A DNA stretch of 64,000 bases from Peribacillus glennii (GCF_003429105.1 NZ_QVTD01000004.1:1-64000), one strand, 5' to 3'. Counted from the first letter of the stretch, positions 42,707 to 53,905 are shown. A program made the numbers and translations. Notes: a model not told the origin generated them from the sequence alone.

Positions 42707-43749
42707 TATTTCCCCTCCTGCTCTGAAAGGAACTTCTTCATCCGTCTCTTAACAGCCTCTGGAGGCTCCACCTTTGGAGCATCCGGGTGCAGTAGCCAGG
42801 TTGCTGCATAATGAGTATCCGAAACCTTGAACATTGGAGGCTGTTCCTCTAAATCAATTTTCATTGCATAAGCATTCCGCGGCGCGAAAGCATCGCCTTT
42901 CGGAGGGTTTAGCAAGTCTGGAGGAGTACCAGGAATCGCGTACAGTGCTTCATCCTTAGCATCCAGGCTAGGCATGGAGCTTATCAACCCCCAAGTATAT
43001 GGATGCTTTGGATTGTAAAACACTTCATCCACTGTTCCAACTTCCACAATCTTGCCGCCATACATAACAGCTACACGGTCTGCAACATTGGCCACAACGC
43101 CGAGATCATGTGTAATAAAGATGATGGATGTGTCTATTTTCTTTTGCAAATCCTTCATCAATTCTAAAATCTGTGCTTGTATTGTCACATCAAGAGCTGT
43201 CGTTGGTTCATCAGCAATCAATACTTTAGGATTGCAAGCCAAAGCGATAGCGATTACTACCCTTTGCCTCATCCCGCCTGAAAACTGATGGGGATACTGC
43301 TGGAACCGTTGCTCAGGGTTTGGAATTCCCACCAATCGAAGCAATTCCAGTGCCCTTTCCTTTGCAGTCGCTTTGCCAACGTTTTGGTGCTTGATGATTG
43401 GCTCCATAATTTGTTTACCAATCTTAATGGTTGGGTTCAAAGATGTCATCGGATCCTGAAAAATCATGGATATATCTTTGCCGCGGATTCCCTGCATTTG
43501 TTTATCTTTTAGCTTTGCAAGATCTTTGCCATCGAAAAGAATCTGGCCGCCCTTGATCTCGGAATTGCTTTCTGGAAGCAAGCGCATGATGGATTTGGTT
43601 GTCACGGACTTGCCGGAACCAGATTCACCAACTATCGCAAGGGTCTCACCCTTTATCAAATCAAAACTGACTCCCCTGATCGCTTGAACTTCTCCGCCAA
43701 ATGTATGGAAGGAAATCTCCAAATCTTTAACTTCTAAAATTTTCTCCAC
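42706..43749 (-). CDS. oppD: oligopeptide ABC transporter ATPase OppD
   Basis: A 347-residue ATPase with Walker A GESGSGKSVTTKS (about 38-50), MIFQDPMTSLNPTIKIG, signature FSGGMRQRVVIAIAL, Walker B VLIADEPTTALD, H-loop ITHDLGVVA, and the oligopeptide-specific tail YAIPGTPPDLLNPPKGDAFAP. It pairs with OppF on the two permeases. The oppC stop lies 17 nt upstream. Length agrees with OppD of Bacillus. Confidence 0.96.
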   Translation of the reverse strand: MEKILEVKDLEISFHTFGGEVQAIRGVSFDLIKGETLAIVGESGSGKSVTTKSIMRLLPESNSEIKGGQILFDGKDLAKLKDKQMQGIRGKDISMIFQDPMTSLNPTIKIGKQIMEPIIKHQNVGKATAKERALELLRLVGIPNPEQRFQQYPHQFSGGMRQRVVIAIALACNPKVLIADEPTTALDVTIQAQILELMKDLQKKIDTSIIFITHDLGVVANVADRVAVMYGGKIVEVGTVDEVFYNPKHPYTWGLISSMPSLDAKDEALYAIPGTPPDLLNPPKGDAFAPRNAYAMKIDLEEQPPMFKVSDTHYAATWLLHPDAPKVEPPEAVKRRMKKFLSEQEGK

Positions 43750-43766
43750 TATTCTTACACCTGCCT

Positions 43767-44795
43767 TTAATCACGCATTTTAGGGTCTAATGCATCACGC
43801 AGCCCGTCTGCAATCATATTAAATACAACCATTGTTAATGAAATCATAATTGCCGGAATGATCATTTGATATGGGAAAGCCAGCATCGATCTGAATCCGG
43901 CCTCAACCAATGTACCAAGTGAAGCCTCTTTTTCCGGCAAGCCGAGTCCGATGAAGCTTAAAAAGGCTTCAAAAAAGATCGCATTTGGAATGGAAAACAT
44001 CGTGTTTATAATAATGACACCAAACATATTGGGAATAATATGTTTAAAAAGAATTTTAGGAGTGGATTCTCCTAAAGTTCTGGCAGCAAGCACAAATTCC
44101 TGTTCTTTGAGTTTCAATACCTGGGCACGCACAACGCGGGCCATTCCCACCCATCCGGTAATCGATAAAGCAATAATAATTGGTATGATGCCCGGAGGTA
44201 AAACTAAAATCATCAAGACAACAATAATCAGGTTAGGAATCCCCATAAGCACTTCAATGATTCTTTGCATAAGATTGTCAATCCGCCCGCCGAAGTATCC
44301 CGACACGGCGCCAAAGGTGACACCAATCAACATATCCAATAAAGCTGCAACAACAGCGATTAAGAGAGATATTTGAGTCCCTTGCCAAATACGTGCAAAT
44401 AAATCTCTTCCAAGGCTATCGGTTCCAAACCAATAATAGTTTTCGATATTTCGGTCCTCATAAGGGTGTACAATTGTACCGTCCTTTTTTTCGAGTGTCC
44501 CGTCAAAAGGAAGCCAGCTTATATCTTCCAACCCTTGCACACGTGGCGGCAAATTGGAATGTGAAGCGTTTTGCTTATCATATTCATAGGGGGACATCAA
44601 AGGTCCGATAAAAGCCATCAACACAATTAAGACTAAAATCACCATACTTACGATGGCTGCCTTATTCTTACGGACACGGAGCCATGAATCCTGCCAAAAA
44701 TTCAAGCTTGGTTTCTCGATTTTTTCACTTTTGGTTGTATTCACACTTACGGGCTCAAACATGTCTCTAGTTAGTTTCATGTCTTTGTCTGCCAT
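43767..44795 (-). CDS. oppC: oligopeptide ABC transporter permease OppC
   Basis: A 342-residue permease. N-terminal cytoplasmic stretch, first helix at about 50-70 (KAAIVSMVILVLIVLMAFIG), a large external loop (75-140) and the five-helix BPD domain with the EAA-like loop LAARTLGESTPKILFKHIIP and the conserved FIGLGLPEKEASLG. Start ATG 44795 (MADKDMKLT) follows CGGGAGGGAAATGAT; the longer frame to 44885 overlaps oppB. The gap to oppB is 1 nt. Confidence 0.95.
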   Translation of the reverse strand: MADKDMKLTRDMFEPVSVNTTKSEKIEKPSLNFWQDSWLRVRKNKAAIVSMVILVLIVLMAFIGPLMSPYEYDKQNASHSNLPPRVQGLEDISWLPFDGTLEKKDGTIVHPYEDRNIENYYWFGTDSLGRDLFARIWQGTQISLLIAVVAALLDMLIGVTFGAVSGYFGGRIDNLMQRIIEVLMGIPNLIIVVLMILVLPPGIIPIIIALSITGWVGMARVVRAQVLKLKEQEFVLAARTLGESTPKILFKHIIPNMFGVIIINTMFSIPNAIFFEAFLSFIGLGLPEKEASLGTLVEAGFRSMLAFPYQMIIPAIMISLTMVVFNMIADGLRDALDPKMRD

Positions 44796-44796
44796 A

Positions 44797-45720
44797 TCAT
44801 TTCCCTCCCGCAAGACGTATACGTGGATCGATGATTCCATACAAGATATCCACGAGTAAAGTGACAAAAACAAACAACGCTGCAAATAATATCGTTGTTC
44901 CCATGATCACTGGATAGTCATTCGTCAAAATTGATGAAACAAACTGCTCCCCAATCCCTGGCACAGAGTATATTTGTTCAACCACCAGAGAGCCTGTCAT
45001 CAAACCTACTGCTAAAGGACCAAGAACGGTTACAACAGGAATGAGGGCATTTCTTAGCGCATGTTTAACTGAAATCTGTAAATAACTTGCACCCTTAGCT
45101 TTCGCTAACGTAATATAATCCGAATTTAATACATCGATCATTTCCGTTCTCATAAAACGTGCGGCAATCGATATTGGAAACATGGATAAGGCAATGGTTG
45201 GAAGAATACTATATTCATAACCTTCCCAGAACATGACTGGGAACCAGCCCAGTTTTACTGCAATGTAATATTGCATGAGCCCTGCAAAAATAAATGACGG
45301 GATGGATTTACCCACGACTGCAACAAACGTTGAAGTGTAATCTACCCATGTATTCTGTTTAAGTGCTGCAACCACTCCAAGAAAAATTCCTATAATCGTC
45401 CCTACTAGCATTGCCTGGAATCCCAAAAATGCAGAAGGACCTACGCGCTCACTGAGAAGTTCCGTGACAGGAGTATTATTAAATTGGAACGAATAACCCA
45501 AATCCCCTTGAATTGTTTTTGCCATATAGTTCAGATATTGGACTGGAACAGGCTGATCAAGTCCATATTCCCTATTCATGATTTCAACTTGCTCATCCGT
45601 CAGTTTTTCAGAGTTAAATGGAGTACCCGGGACAATCTTCATAAGAAAAAATGTCGCTGAAACAACAACGAAGAGGGTAATCAGCATATAAATAACTCGC
45701 TGGACCAAGTATCTTAACAC
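44797..45720 (-). CDS. oppB: oligopeptide ABC transporter permease OppB
   Basis: A 307-residue permease with six helices. N-terminal LVQRVIYMLITLFVVVSATF and FLMKIVPGTPF are characteristic, as is the EAA loop DYITLAKAKGASYLQISVKH. Start GTG 45720 follows AGGAGGTGTTCCTTC. It is separated from oppA by 135 nt holding a hairpin (45781-45814), which would lower the level of oppBCDF relative to oppA. Confidence 0.95.
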   Translation of the reverse strand: MLRYLVQRVIYMLITLFVVVSATFFLMKIVPGTPFNSEKLTDEQVEIMNREYGLDQPVPVQYLNYMAKTIQGDLGYSFQFNNTPVTELLSERVGPSAFLGFQAMLVGTIIGIFLGVVAALKQNTWVDYTSTFVAVVGKSIPSFIFAGLMQYYIAVKLGWFPVMFWEGYEYSILPTIALSMFPISIAARFMRTEMIDVLNSDYITLAKAKGASYLQISVKHALRNALIPVVTVLGPLAVGLMTGSLVVEQIYSVPGIGEQFVSSILTNDYPVIMGTTILFAALFVFVTLLVDILYGIIDPRIRLAGGK

Positions 45721-45780
45721 GAAGGAACACCTCCTAATTAATACAAAATTCTACTTATTCCAACAATTCCTCTACAGGTA

Positions 45781-45814
45781 AAAAGAGAGTATATAAGTAT
45801 ATACTCTCTTTTCT
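45781..45814. terminator. intercistronic hairpin between oppA and oppB
   Basis: AAGAGAGTATATA pairs perfectly with TATATACTCTCTT around two bases, with A/T runs on both sides. Position inside the operon suggests partial termination or 3' protection of oppA mRNA. Confidence 0.82.
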
Positions 45815-45855
45815 TATAACTTCTAAACTGCTCTATCCAATTAATAACAGTGATC

Positions 45856-47541
45856 TTACTCTTCAATCTTAGCCCAGAAGTAGCTGAATTCTCCACCAAG
45901 ATCGTGGTGAACCAGGTTATCAATCTTCTGGTTAACAAGGAAATTCGCTGTACGCTGGTACAGTGGTGCCACTGCAGCATCTTCCTCTAGAAGAACCTTT
46001 TCTGCTTCCTGTAGAGTTTTCCATCTTTCAGCTGGCTTTGTAGCAAGATCCACATCTGCTTTCTTAATTAAAGCATCAAATTTCGGATTTGAATAACTCA
46101 TTTTGTTTTGTCCGCCATCAGTTACCCATAGATCCATATATGTCATTGGGTCTTGATAGTCAGGACCCCATCCGCCCATTAGGATATCGTAATCTTGGTT
46201 ATCTTCACGATCCAAACGGACAGGATATGGAACACTTTGTACGTTAAGAGTAAGACCAGACAAATTTGTTTCTAATTGGTCTTTAATGAATGAAGCTGTC
46301 TTTTTAGCCGTTTCAGTGTCCTGATCGACCATGACTAATTCAAGCTCTTTAATTCCAACTTCTTTCAATCCAGTTTCCCATAGTTTTTTCGCTTCTTCTT
46401 TATTCGTCTTCAAGAAATTGTTTTCATCGGTACGGAAATCTTCTCCGTTTTCATCCTTAGCAAATTCTTTAGGTACAATAAAGTCAGCAACAATCGAACC
46501 ATCTTTTAAGACATCATCAACCAATGACTTTTTATCCACTGTAAGCGCAATCGCACGGCGGATATTTTCATTTTGAAGAGCCTTATTTTCTTTTTGGTTC
46601 ATTTTCAGCCACCAAAGTGACGGCTCCAAGAAACTAAGCATGTCTTCTGTACCCTCGTATTGGGAAAGAACACCAGAGTCTCCGATTCTTGGTGAAATGT
46701 CAGCTTCACCGGCAGAGAACGCGTTAGCTGATGCCTGCGGGTCTTTTGATACATTGAACTTTAGCTTTTCAATCGTAGTTTCTTTGTTATTCCAATAGCT
46801 TTCATTAAGTTCCATGCCCCACTCACTATCTGTAGGACCGTTCCAATCCGTCAATTTGTATGGCCCGTTAAATACTAGGTTATCAGAATTCTTAGCGAAG
46901 TCCTTACCTTTTTCTTCAACGAATTTTTTGTTTTGCGGATAGAAAGTTTGGAATGTTAATAGAGATGTGAAATAATCAAGAGGTTTTACTAGCGTAATCT
47001 CTAAAGTATAATCATCTTTCGCTTTGATTCCTAGTTCCTCAGGTTTTACTTTCTTCTTATAAACCTTATCTGCATTAGCAATTTTGCCAATCATCATATA
47101 AGGGCCGTAAGGAGACTTTGTTTCAGGAAGAAGCGCTCTCTGCCATGCAAAAACGAAGTCATGGGCAGTAACCGGATCTCCATTTGACCATTTTAAATCC
47201 TGCTTCAGTTTGACAGTATATGTTTTCTTATCATCACTGATTGTAGGCATGCCATCCGCAACACCCGGGATTGGCTCTTGTTTATCGTTCAGGCGGTATA
47301 AGCCTTCATTAACGTTGTTTAACATTGTAAAACTTAGGGAATCCTGCGCCATAACGCTATCCATCCCGTGAACCTCGGCGGATTCAAGCACCCTTAACTC
47401 TTTGGATGCTGCTGCTTTATCTCCGCCTTTTTTGTCCCCGTCCCCGCTGGCGCCTTTGTCGCCGCCGCCGAAACATGCTGTCAAAAACATGCTTAGCGCA
47501 AGAGTAAGGACTAAAAGCAATGAAAATTTCGACTTTTTCAT
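45856..47541 (-). CDS. oppA: oligopeptide-binding lipoprotein OppA
   Basis: A 561-residue substrate-binding protein. The lipoprotein signal ends in the lipobox LTAC (Cys23), then a Gly/Asp/Lys linker. SBP family 5 motifs: VADGMPTISDDKKTYTVKLK, LKWSNGDPVTAHDFVFAWQR (the family signature), EKLKFNVSKDPQASANAF and DQLETNLSGLTLNVQSVP. It binds peptides outside the membrane and passes them to OppBC. Start ATG 47541 follows GGGAGGTCACTAA. First and separately terminated gene of the operon. Confidence 0.96.
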   Translation of the reverse strand: MKKSKFSLLLVLTLALSMFLTACFGGGDKGASGDGDKKGGDKAAASKELRVLESAEVHGMDSVMAQDSLSFTMLNNVNEGLYRLNDKQEPIPGVADGMPTISDDKKTYTVKLKQDLKWSNGDPVTAHDFVFAWQRALLPETKSPYGPYMMIGKIANADKVYKKKVKPEELGIKAKDDYTLEITLVKPLDYFTSLLTFQTFYPQNKKFVEEKGKDFAKNSDNLVFNGPYKLTDWNGPTDSEWGMELNESYWNNKETTIEKLKFNVSKDPQASANAFSAGEADISPRIGDSGVLSQYEGTEDMLSFLEPSLWWLKMNQKENKALQNENIRRAIALTVDKKSLVDDVLKDGSIVADFIVPKEFAKDENGEDFRTDENNFLKTNKEEAKKLWETGLKEVGIKELELVMVDQDTETAKKTASFIKDQLETNLSGLTLNVQSVPYPVRLDREDNQDYDILMGGWGPDYQDPMTYMDLWVTDGGQNKMSYSNPKFDALIKKADVDLATKPAERWKTLQEAEKVLLEEDAAVAPLYQRTANFLVNQKIDNLVHHDLGGEFSYFWAKIEE

Positions 47542-47917
47542 TTAGTGACCTCCCTATTTTTCAGAAAATTGATTACAAAGACTATTATACAATTATACTA
47601 GAAATTATGCATTCATTTTTTCAAAAAAAATTTACTGAAAGATATATCTAAAATTGGAAGAAAAGATTAAAATTGTTGTTTTTTAATAAAATTGCGATAA
47701 CTTTAGGATTTTATCACTTTAAAGGGATAAATTAACTAGGAATTTCAAGAATTTCAGTACCTATTAATAAGAATGCATAGATGGAAGTTTTTATCATTAC
47801 TGTTATTATTTTTCAAATAAAGTTATACTCGAATAATTTATTGGTGGATAGATTATCTCTTTATGTAATATTTTGATATACTACTTCTATAATCATTATG
47901 GGAGCGAGGTAGATGAT
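47542..47917. other. AT-rich divergent region between oppA and the DUF3899 gene
   Basis: No gene seen. It must hold the oppA promoter and that of the DUF3899 gene; the DNA is unusually A/T-rich and I could not assign boxes with confidence. Confidence 0.5.
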
Positions 47918-48259
47918 GTGAAGAAAATCTTAAAATGGACCGGTGTTGCGCTCATTCTCATTTTCCTGCTTTCCTTCCTATTATACAGGGAGATCAGTCT
48001 GCTGCATTTCATTAATATATCCTTTTATATTTCAGGAACCCTATTGTGTCTATCATTGTTCTCAATGGTTATTCAAACAGGATTTTTCGATAGAATTTTC
48101 TTTGGTTTTCGAACCGTTATGACACGTGGCGACAACAGCGGCAAGGAGAAAATCACTCCCCTTTCCGAGCTTGTAAGCTTCAGATATAATGCGATGCTCG
48201 CAAGCGGAATCTTGCTGCTGTCCTTTATGCTCGTTGCTTTGATTTTTTATTACTTATAA
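47918..48259 (+). CDS. DUF3899 membrane protein
   Basis: A 113-residue protein with three hydrophobic segments (about 5-22, 31-53, 92-112) and a basic loop containing GFRTVMTRGDNSGKEKITP. The pattern, with ISGTLLCLSLFSMVIQTGFF and the LVSFRYNAMLASGILLL segment, matches DUF3899. Start GTG 47918 (MKKILKW) follows GCGAGGTAGATGAT. Located 113 nt before trpS on the same strand. Function unknown. Confidence 0.78.
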   Translation: MKKILKWTGVALILIFLLSFLLYREISLLHFINISFYISGTLLCLSLFSMVIQTGFFDRIFFGFRTVMTRGDNSGKEKITPLSELVSFRYNAMLASGILLLSFMLVALIFYYL

Positions 48260-48279
48260 TAAAAGGAAAATATGGCTAG

Positions 48280-49365
<1,086 letters not shown>

Positions 49366-49382
49366 AATAAAAATTCATTGAA

Positions 49383-49416
49383 AATGGGTTCCAGAGCGGA
49401 ACCCATTTTTTTATTA
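49383..49416 (+). terminator. terminator of trpS
   Basis: AATGGGTTCC and GGAACCCATT pair around AGAGC, followed by TTTTTATT. Confidence 0.93.
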
Positions 49417-49525
49417 TCTTAATTCAAGCAGATGGGAACGATTGATTTAAGCGAAAACCACCCTGAAAAATGATTACCAAGCGATTTGGAATCCTACATC
49501 AGCGAAACTGAGTTTTCCCCTGCAC

Positions 49526-50281
49526 TTACAGCATGGACGGACTGTCCCCTACTTCCATTTCCCAAAGCTTTTCGAAAAACGGCTGCCCTTTGACAAGGTT
49601 TTCGCATAGGTGCAAATGCTTATCCGACCACCCAACTTGGGTTTCTTCATATAATTCCTGCCATGCATCCTCAAAATTCAGGGACTGGATATATTCATAT
49701 TTTTCCGGAGCCCATTCGGTGTACCAGTATCGGATCTCAGCTGTGTTTTCAGCAGTGAAAAGCTGGTCAAGCGCCATGAACAACAGCTGCTTAAGCTGGC
49801 GTTCCCTGCGCGTGAGACCTTTCATGAAAGAAGGGGCAGGAGATAAAATGTGATGCTCCTTCCCGGTTTTTTCCTCTTCAGTAAAGGTGTAATCCATCTC
49901 ATCGTGATTTTCGACCATGTCATACACAATTTGTTCCTGGCGAGGAATCAGCCTGCTTTTCCTGATGGGGATATGGTACCCTATGGTATCGACAGCCAGA
50001 ATTCCGGAACCATCCGTCACTACAAAGCAGTAATCCATTTGCACCCTTTCATGGTTCTTCCTTGAGTATGCCTTTTGATAAACGTCATTAAGCAAGGCTT
50101 GAGGCAGTTCCGATAAATCGTTTTCTATGTACTTAAACAGCGGGGTAGAAATTTTCAGTAGCGGCACCTGGTCCAAAAGTTCAATGCCGTCATCTTTTCT
50201 CCATTCATGGAAATGGCAGATATTGTATCCGTTTTCTTCCCCTTCAAACCAATTCACCCACACATCGTGAAGATATAACAT
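49526..50281 (-). CDS. yjbA: UPF0736 protein YjbA
   Basis: A 251-residue cytosolic protein. Head [20 protein letters not shown], the [18 protein letters not shown] strand, [39 protein letters not shown] and [17 protein letters not shown] match YjbA (UPF0736/DUF3603), which has no assigned role. Start ATG 50281 follows AGCGAGGGGTTAATC. In B. subtilis yjbA is next to trpS, as here (convergent). No neighbouring operon partner. Confidence 0.9.
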   Translation of the reverse strand: MLYLHDVWVNWFEGEENGYNICHFHEWRKDDGIELLDQVPLLKISTPLFKYIENDLSELPQALLNDVYQKAYSRKNHERVQMDYCFVVTDGSGILAVDTIGYHIPIRKSRLIPRQEQIVYDMVENHDEMDYTFTEEEKTGKEHHILSPAPSFMKGLTRRERQLKQLLFMALDQLFTAENTAEIRYWYTEWAPEKYEYIQSLNFEDAWQELYEETQVGWSDKHLHLCENLVKGQPFFEKLWEMEVGDSPSML

Positions 50282-50384
50282 GATTAACCCCTCGCTTACA
50301 TGAATCTATTTGTCCATCATTATAGGCAGAGTGCAGATAAATTATTCCTGTTTTGGCCCTTATATGGCATAAAAAAAGAGGATG

Positions 50385-50421
50385 GATAAGCCTTATCGGT
50401 GTCTTCGATAAGGCTTATTGC
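50385..50421 (-). terminator. terminator of yjaZ
   Basis: AATAAGCCTTATCG pairs with CGATAAGGCTTAT around eight bases; a T-run follows on the minus strand after nine bases. It overlaps the last codons of yjaZ. Confidence 0.7.
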
Positions 50422-51200
50422 CGATCGCCCAGCCGCTTTACAAATATACGTGAAGGAATCGTAAACGATTTTTTTATAGGGATTAGCCCGTAATTGCTCA
50501 CAAGGTAATATCCCGTGCAATACCCAAGCATGGAAGGATAGGGGCTTTTTCCTAGAAGAAGTGCATCATGCAGCTCATCGGAACGTTTTATGCCAAGCCG
50601 ATCCTTCAAATACTTCTCATAAAATGAAACAAGTTGCTGTTCCGAATATAACCTGGTCCAGCCTGCAACATGCTCCTTTCCAACATGCTTTGACACTGCA
50701 TGCTCAGCAAGGCCTTCCATAATAATTGAATCGAGCAGTGTGCTTTGTGAGGACTGCTTCTTCAAACGGTTTAAGCGGCAGACATGATGATATTCATGCA
50801 CAAATACAGCCTCCAGCTCCTCCTCGATAATCCCGGGGCTGACAAAAAGAAACATCCTGTCCTTAAAAGCGAGCCCGGATTTCGTTTCCTTTGCCCTTCC
50901 CAGCACCCCTTGATTCCTTAAAGGAAAAATGTAAATCGGAACATCAAATCCGTCCCATAAATCTTTATATTTGTTAAAAAAATGCTCGGTCTTTCCCCAT
51001 ATATCCCTCTCCAGTAAGTAATGAAAATCCTTTTTGGACCTTGAAGAAGGTGAATACATCCCATGCTTTTTCAAATAGCGATAAAACTGCTCACTGTTTT
51101 CTTCTGAAAGGGATTCACTGCATTTGGACGCTATTTTCACCGGGTCGGTAAAGTCGTTTTCCAGCCACTCCTTTGTATCGATTACCGCCAGCCCAAACAC
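50415..51200 (-). CDS. yjaZ: DUF2268 putative zinc protease YjaZ
   Basis: A 261-residue protein with FVHEYHHVCRLNRLKK (HExxH zinc site at about 134-138) and the later IIMEGLAEHAVSK, in which the Glu is the probable third ligand, as in DUF2268 metallopeptidases. The upstream YIFPLRNQGVLGRAKETKSG, LFVSPG and the tail GLIPIKKSFTIPS fit the family. The start GTG 51200 has AGGAGGGGAG immediately before it, with short spacing. Next to fabF as in B. subtilis. Substrate unknown. Confidence 0.87.
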   Translation of the reverse strand: MFGLAVIDTKEWLENDFTDPVKIASKCSESLSEENSEQFYRYLKKHGMYSPSSRSKKDFHYLLERDIWGKTEHFFNKYKDLWDGFDVPIYIFPLRNQGVLGRAKETKSGLAFKDRMFLFVSPGIIEEELEAVFVHEYHHVCRLNRLKKQSSQSTLLDSIIMEGLAEHAVSKHVGKEHVAGWTRLYSEQQLVSFYEKYLKDRLGIKRSDELHDALLLGKSPYPSMLGYCTGYYLVSNYGLIPIKKSFTIPSRIFVKRLGDRQ

Positions 51201-51330
51201 CTCCCCTCCTGTGAGTTACGTTATTGTATGCCGCAATGCTATTGGCTGGTAAACAATTCCTTATCGTTTTCCGTTTATTTTTTTCTGGGACGGGAATTGT
51301 TCCCTATAAACTTTTTAAGGAGGTCATCAC

Positions 51331-51450
51331 ATGAGAAAATTACTTATGGGCGGACTGGCGGTAGGTGCAGCCTATTTGCTGAAAAACAAGGATTCCAGGG
51401 AAAAATTGATGAATCAGTTTAAATCCCGGACTGCCGGGAAACGTAAATAA
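51331..51450 (+). CDS. 39-residue small protein with N-terminal hydrophobic segment
   Basis: ATG 51331 follows the perfect site TTAAGGAGGTCATCAC. The product starts MRKLLMGGLAVGAAYLLKNK and ends QFKSRTAGKRK: a short Gly/Ala-rich hydrophobic stretch and a basic tail, as in YtxH-like membrane-associated peptides. It is transcribed opposite to fabF and yjaZ and shares a perfect bidirectional terminator with fabF. Unnamed as far as I know, but very likely translated. Confidence 0.7.
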   Translation: MRKLLMGGLAVGAAYLLKNKDSREKLMNQFKSRTAGKRK

Positions 51451-51462
51451 TTCGTTAAAGTA

Positions 51463-51498
51463 AAAGGGTGCACCCGTCATGACGGGTGCACCCTTTTG
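51463..51498. terminator. bidirectional terminator between the 39-residue gene and fabF
   Basis: AAAGGGTGCACCCGTC and GACGGGTGCACCCTTT form a perfect stem around AT, with A and T runs outside. Confidence 0.93.
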
Positions 51499-51499
51499 C

Positions 51500-52738
51500 T
51501 TATTCATATTTCTTGAAAACGATCGTCGCGTTGTGTCCGCCGAAACCCAGCGAGTTGCTCATGGCTGCTTTTATATCGGCCTTCCTGGCTTCGTTCGCTA
51601 TATAATCCAAATCGCATTCCGGGTCAGGTGTTTCCACATTTATTGTTGGAGGCATGATGCCGTCCCGTATTGCCTGTATTGTGAAGATGGCTTCAACCCC
51701 TCCTGCAGCCCCTAAGAGATGGCCTGTCATAGATTTTGTGGAACTGATTGCCAGCTTATATGCATGGTCCCCAAACACTTCCTTGACTGCCATGGTTTCG
51801 TATTTATCATTATAAGGCGTGCTGGTGCCGTGCGCATTGATATATTGAATGTCTTCCGGTTCCAAGCCGGCATCGCCCATTGCCATCTTCATGGCACGTG
51901 CGCCGCCCTCCCCGCCAGGTGCGGGGGCTGTAATATGATAGGCGTCCCCAGTAGAGCCGTAACCGACGATTTCCGCATAAATATTGGCTCCACGTTTTTC
52001 GGCATGGTCCAGGTCTTCCAGTACGATGATACCAGCTCCTTCGCCAATTACAAAGCCATCTCTGTTCAGGTCGAATGGCCGGCTCGCTGTTTTGGGATCA
52101 GGGTTTGTCGACAAGGCTGTATTGGCACAGAACCCTGCGACGGACATTTTCGTGATTGGCGCTTCGCTACCGCCTGTAACCATAACATCCGCATCACCCC
52201 GCTGGATGACCTTGAAGGCATCCCCGATGGAATTTGTTCCTGTTGCACATGCGGTCACGGTACAGGAATTCACTCCTCTTGCCCCAAGCAAAATGGATAC
52301 CTGGCCGGCAGCCATATCCGGAATCATCATGGGGACAAAGAAAGGGCTGACTCTCTTATAGCCTCTATTTAAAAACGTTTCATACTGGTTTTCGAATGTT
52401 TCCATCCCGCCGATGCCTGAACCGATCCACACGCCTACCCGCGGGGCGATTTCCTCTGTGATCTCAAGCTTTGCATCCTTGACTGCCATCATGGAAGCCG
52501 CGATTGCATAATGTGTAAAGCGGTCCATTTTTCTGGCATCCTTCTTTTCCACATATTCTTCAATGTTAAAATCCTTTACCTCTGCAGCCACTTTTGCAGG
52601 GTACTCGTCTCTGTTCAAGCGGGTCATTGGCCCAATCCCCGACTTGCCGGCAAGAATATTGGTCCAAGTTGTTTCGGCGTCATTGCCAAGCGGGCTTACC
52701 GCTCCTATTCCTGTTACAACTACTCGGCGTTTATTCAT
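51500..52738 (-). CDS. fabF: beta-ketoacyl-ACP synthase II FabF
   Basis: A 412-residue condensing enzyme for chain elongation. The catalytic triad is Cys in [17 protein letters not shown] (about 163), His in [12 protein letters not shown] (about 302) and His in [13 protein letters not shown] (about 339). The ketosynthase GPM..L and DPGFGGHN-type end ([17 protein letters not shown]) are intact. Start ATG 52738 ([10 protein letters not shown]) follows GAAAGGAGCTATGGTTTTT. It follows fabH by 176 nt and should be co-transcribed under FapR control. Confidence 0.97.
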   Translation of the reverse strand: MNKRRVVVTGIGAVSPLGNDAETTWTNILAGKSGIGPMTRLNRDEYPAKVAAEVKDFNIEEYVEKKDARKMDRFTHYAIAASMMAVKDAKLEITEEIAPRVGVWIGSGIGGMETFENQYETFLNRGYKRVSPFFVPMMIPDMAAGQVSILLGARGVNSCTVTACATGTNSIGDAFKVIQRGDADVMVTGGSEAPITKMSVAGFCANTALSTNPDPKTASRPFDLNRDGFVIGEGAGIIVLEDLDHAEKRGANIYAEIVGYGSTGDAYHITAPAPGGEGGARAMKMAMGDAGLEPEDIQYINAHGTSTPYNDKYETMAVKEVFGDHAYKLAISSTKSMTGHLLGAAGGVEAIFTIQAIRDGIMPPTINVETPDPECDLDYIANEARKADIKAAMSNSLGFGGHNATIVFKKYE

Positions 52739-52914
52739 AAAAACCATAGCTCCTTTCAAACGTAAATCAACCATTTAGGTACCAAAAACAGACTTCAATT
52801 TCGAAACATTAGAGGATTTACTAATCACTAAATCTAAATTTTCAGGTGGTATGTCTCTTTATAAACATAACTTTTTCTTGTTCTAATTGAAAGCCAGGAG
52901 GCAGTGCGTATACT

Positions 52915-53847
52915 TTATTTTCCCCAGCGCAGAGCAATCGCTCCCCATGTGAGTCCTCCGCCAAAACCTACCATCACCAACAGGTCCCCATCTTTAATTC
53001 GTCCAGCCTCCATTTCCTCCACGATGGCAATCGGGATGGACGAAGCAGAAGTATTTCCGTATTTATGAACGGTTTTTGACATCTTTTCTTCAGGCAGGTT
53101 AAGTCTTTCCCTTGCTGCCTCCATGATACGGATATTTGCCTGATGCGGAACAAGCAGGTCGACTTCTTCTTTTGAAAGTCCTGCCTTCTCGAGGACGTTC
53201 ACACAAGATTCCCCCATTTGGCGAACTGCGAACTTGAATACTTCACGGCCGTTCATGATGATGTGTTCGTCCTGGTATAAATGCTGTGCACCTGACCCGT
53301 CAGAACCTAATTCAAAAGAAAGGATCCCGCGGCCGTCAGGCACAGGCCCGATTACCGCAGCACCGGCCCCATCACCAAAAAGCACGGCTGTATTACGGTC
53401 ATCCCAATTCGTTATTTTTGACAGTTTTTCAACGCCTACAATGAGTACATGCTTATAGACACCTGACTGGATAAATTGCCCTGCGGTTACCATTGCATAC
53501 ATGAAGCCTGCACAGGCCGCACTAATATCCATCGCAGCAGCCTTCTTTGCGCCGAGCTTTTCCTGGAGCATGCATGAAACAGACGGGAAAGGCTGATCCG
53601 GAGTGACTGTGGCCACTAAGATCAAATCGATTTCTTCAGCTGCAAGCCCGGAATCTTCAAGGGCCTTAAGGGAAGCTTCATATGCCATATCCGATGTGTC
53701 GATATCATCTTCGGCTATTCTCCGTTGCTCGATTCCCGTTCTTGTACGGATCCAATCATCTGAAGTGTCGACGATTTTTTCCAGGTCGAAATTAGTCACT
53801 ATCTTTTCTGGCAAAAATCGGCCGATCCCTACTATGCCTGCATTCAT
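52915..53847 (-). CDS. fabH: beta-ketoacyl-ACP synthase III FabH
   Basis: A 310-residue initiating condensing enzyme that joins acetyl- or branched acyl-CoA with malonyl-ACP. Triad: Cys in [13 protein letters not shown] (about 112), His in [11 protein letters not shown] (about 237) and Asn in [12 protein letters not shown] (about 267). Start ATG 53847 ([14 protein letters not shown]) follows AAAGGGGTTGTCAAT. A clear FapR operator lies 40-57 nt upstream. Order fabH-fabF as in B. subtilis fabHA-fabF. Confidence 0.97.
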   Translation of the reverse strand: MNAGIVGIGRFLPEKIVTNFDLEKIVDTSDDWIRTRTGIEQRRIAEDDIDTSDMAYEASLKALEDSGLAAEEIDLILVATVTPDQPFPSVSCMLQEKLGAKKAAAMDISAACAGFMYAMVTAGQFIQSGVYKHVLIVGVEKLSKITNWDDRNTAVLFGDGAGAAVIGPVPDGRGILSFELGSDGSGAQHLYQDEHIIMNGREVFKFAVRQMGESCVNVLEKAGLSKEEVDLLVPHQANIRIMEAARERLNLPEEKMSKTVHKYGNTSASSIPIAIVEEMEAGRIKDGDLLVMVGFGGGLTWGAIALRWGK

Positions 53848-53885
53848 ATTGACAACCCCTTTTTATTTTCAAATTTATTATCAAT

Positions 53886-53905
53886 TATTATTACCTGGTA
53901 CTAAT
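53886..53905 (-). promoter_or_regulatory. FapR operator upstream of fabHF
   Basis: Minus strand ATTAGTACCAGGTAATAAT differs from the FapR consensus ATTAGTACCAGGTACTAAT by one or two bases. It lies 39-58 nt before the fabH start, where FapR would block initiation at low malonyl-CoA. Confidence 0.88.

Noticed and set aside
51719-52372. 217-codon plus frame opposite fabF
   Set aside because: Antisense of the ketosynthase active-site region; cysteine/histidine-rich composition is typical of shadow frames.
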